5,991 nucleotides of DNA. Origin: Burkholderiales bacterium (GTDB taxonomy: Bacteria; Pseudomonadota; Gammaproteobacteria; Burkholderiales; SG8-41). This document shows, one piece after another, positions 5,655 through 5,991 of this stretch. The notes beneath the pieces were generated by a model. The model ran no database searches and was not told the DNA's origin. It worked only from the letters and a program-made list of their open reading frames with translations. The DNA lies in the NCBI GenBank assembly GCA_005800795.1, contig SYEN01000164.1, forward strand, positions 1-5,991. The letters run 5' to 3'. Both the position numbers and the translations under genes were made by a program. Numbering within the stretch: position 1 is the first letter of the stretch; every line of letters begins with the position of its first letter.

Positions 5655-5991
5655 GTGCGTGACAAGCTGATGGCGCTGCGCGAGTTAATACTCTCTACAG
5701 CGGCGACCACGCCGGGTGTCGGCAACGTGGAAGAAACACTCAAGTGGGGGGAGCCGGCTTACGTCACCAAAAATGGCAGCGGTAGCACGGTGCGCATCGA
5801 CTGGAAAGCCAGGACGCCGGATAAATACGCGATGTACTTTCATTGTCGGACGAATCTGGTTGCCACGTTTCGCAAAAGATTTCCCGGGAAATTTCGTTTC
5901 GATGGCGATCGCGCACTGGTGTTCGGCATGGAAGACGTGCTGCCCACCAACGCTTTGACCACCTGCGTCGCAGCAGCGCTCACGTATCATA
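5655..5991 (+). CDS. DUF1801 (YdhG-like) domain protein, cut by right window edge
   Basis: The open frame from GTG at 5655 (next ATG at 5670) runs 112 codons to the edge without a stop. It carries the DUF1801 landmarks in order: VRDKLMALRELI (1-12), TPGVGNVEETLKWGEPAY (19-36), a GST.RIDW block (43-50), YAMYFHCRTNLVATF (58-72), FDGDRALVF (82-90), LPTNAL (96-101) and ALTYH (108-112). The last is close to the usual C-terminus of this roughly 125-residue family. The domain is a small cytosolic alpha/beta fold of unknown biochemical role, related by name to E. coli YdhG and often called an iron-chaperone-like domain by analogy. The natural start is uncertain, because the first about 15 residues are displaced into other frames upstream. 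Expression of the shortened form would lose the first helix. Domain identity is firm; integrity is not. Confidence 0.72.
   Translation, partial: MRDKLMALRELILSTAATTPGVGNVEETLKWGEPAYVTKNGSGSTVRIDWKARTPDKYAMYFHCRTNLVATFRKRFPGKFRFDGDRALVFGMEDVLPTNALTTCVAAALTYH

Noticed and set aside
5685..5990. Minus-strand 101-codon open frame
   Set aside because: Antisense to the DUF1801 domain, whose conserved motifs establish the plus strand as coding.
1..5991. CRISPR array, tRNA, rRNA or mobile element
   Set aside because: No regularly spaced repeats, no tRNA-like fold or rRNA sequence, and no transposase or integrase coding region was seen on either strand.

Overview
The window is GC-rich, densely coded DNA. 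It most likely comes from a betaproteobacterium of the order Burkholderiales. The main reasons are a Bug-family (tripartite tricarboxylate transporter, TTT) solute-binding protein, a family hugely expanded in that order, and a copper-tolerance gene set of a type I associate with beta-proteobacteria. The taxonomic call is inference from gene content; no rRNA, tRNA or mobile element is visible.

Region A (1-3004, minus strand) reads as one operon for extracytoplasmic copper handling. In transcription order it holds: a small exported Met/His/Cys-rich protein (2615-2992); a 99-residue exported protein of unknown function (2200-2499); a TolC-family outer-membrane lipoprotein (791-2203), whose GTG start overlaps the previous stop codon; a periplasmic LTxxQ protein resembling Spy/CpxP-type heavy-metal sensors (238-768); and a Tat-exported multicopper oxidase cut by the left edge (1-228). 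All five products carry export signals. The likely division of labour is metal binding or sensing by the small proteins, export by the TolC channel, and oxidation of Cu(I) by the oxidase. No inner-membrane pump, adaptor or regulator lies inside the window. The 115-bp gap between the first two genes holds a strong GC hairpin that could attenuate transcription. The 180-bp gap upstream of the operon has inverted repeats and a weak ECF-sigma-like promoter candidate.

Region B (3173-5479) is a divergent pair around a 189-bp intergenic region. On the minus strand is a Bug/TctC-type periplasmic solute-binding protein with no TctA/TctB membrane partners beside it. On the plus strand is an exported family M19 (membrane dipeptidase-like) metallohydrolase, in which the usual HxD metal motif reads HxH. 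A perfect 17-bp palindrome sits between the two starts and is the best operator candidate in the window. The pair suggests capture and hydrolysis of a small amide or dipeptide-like compound, but the substrate is unknown.

Region C (5480-5991) has about 120 bp with no convincing gene, then the start of a plus-strand DUF1801 protein that runs off the right edge. Its N-terminal coding sequence appears in two other frames, consistent with two compensating single-base indels in a G4 run and a C5 run. That means either a young pseudogene or base-calling errors.
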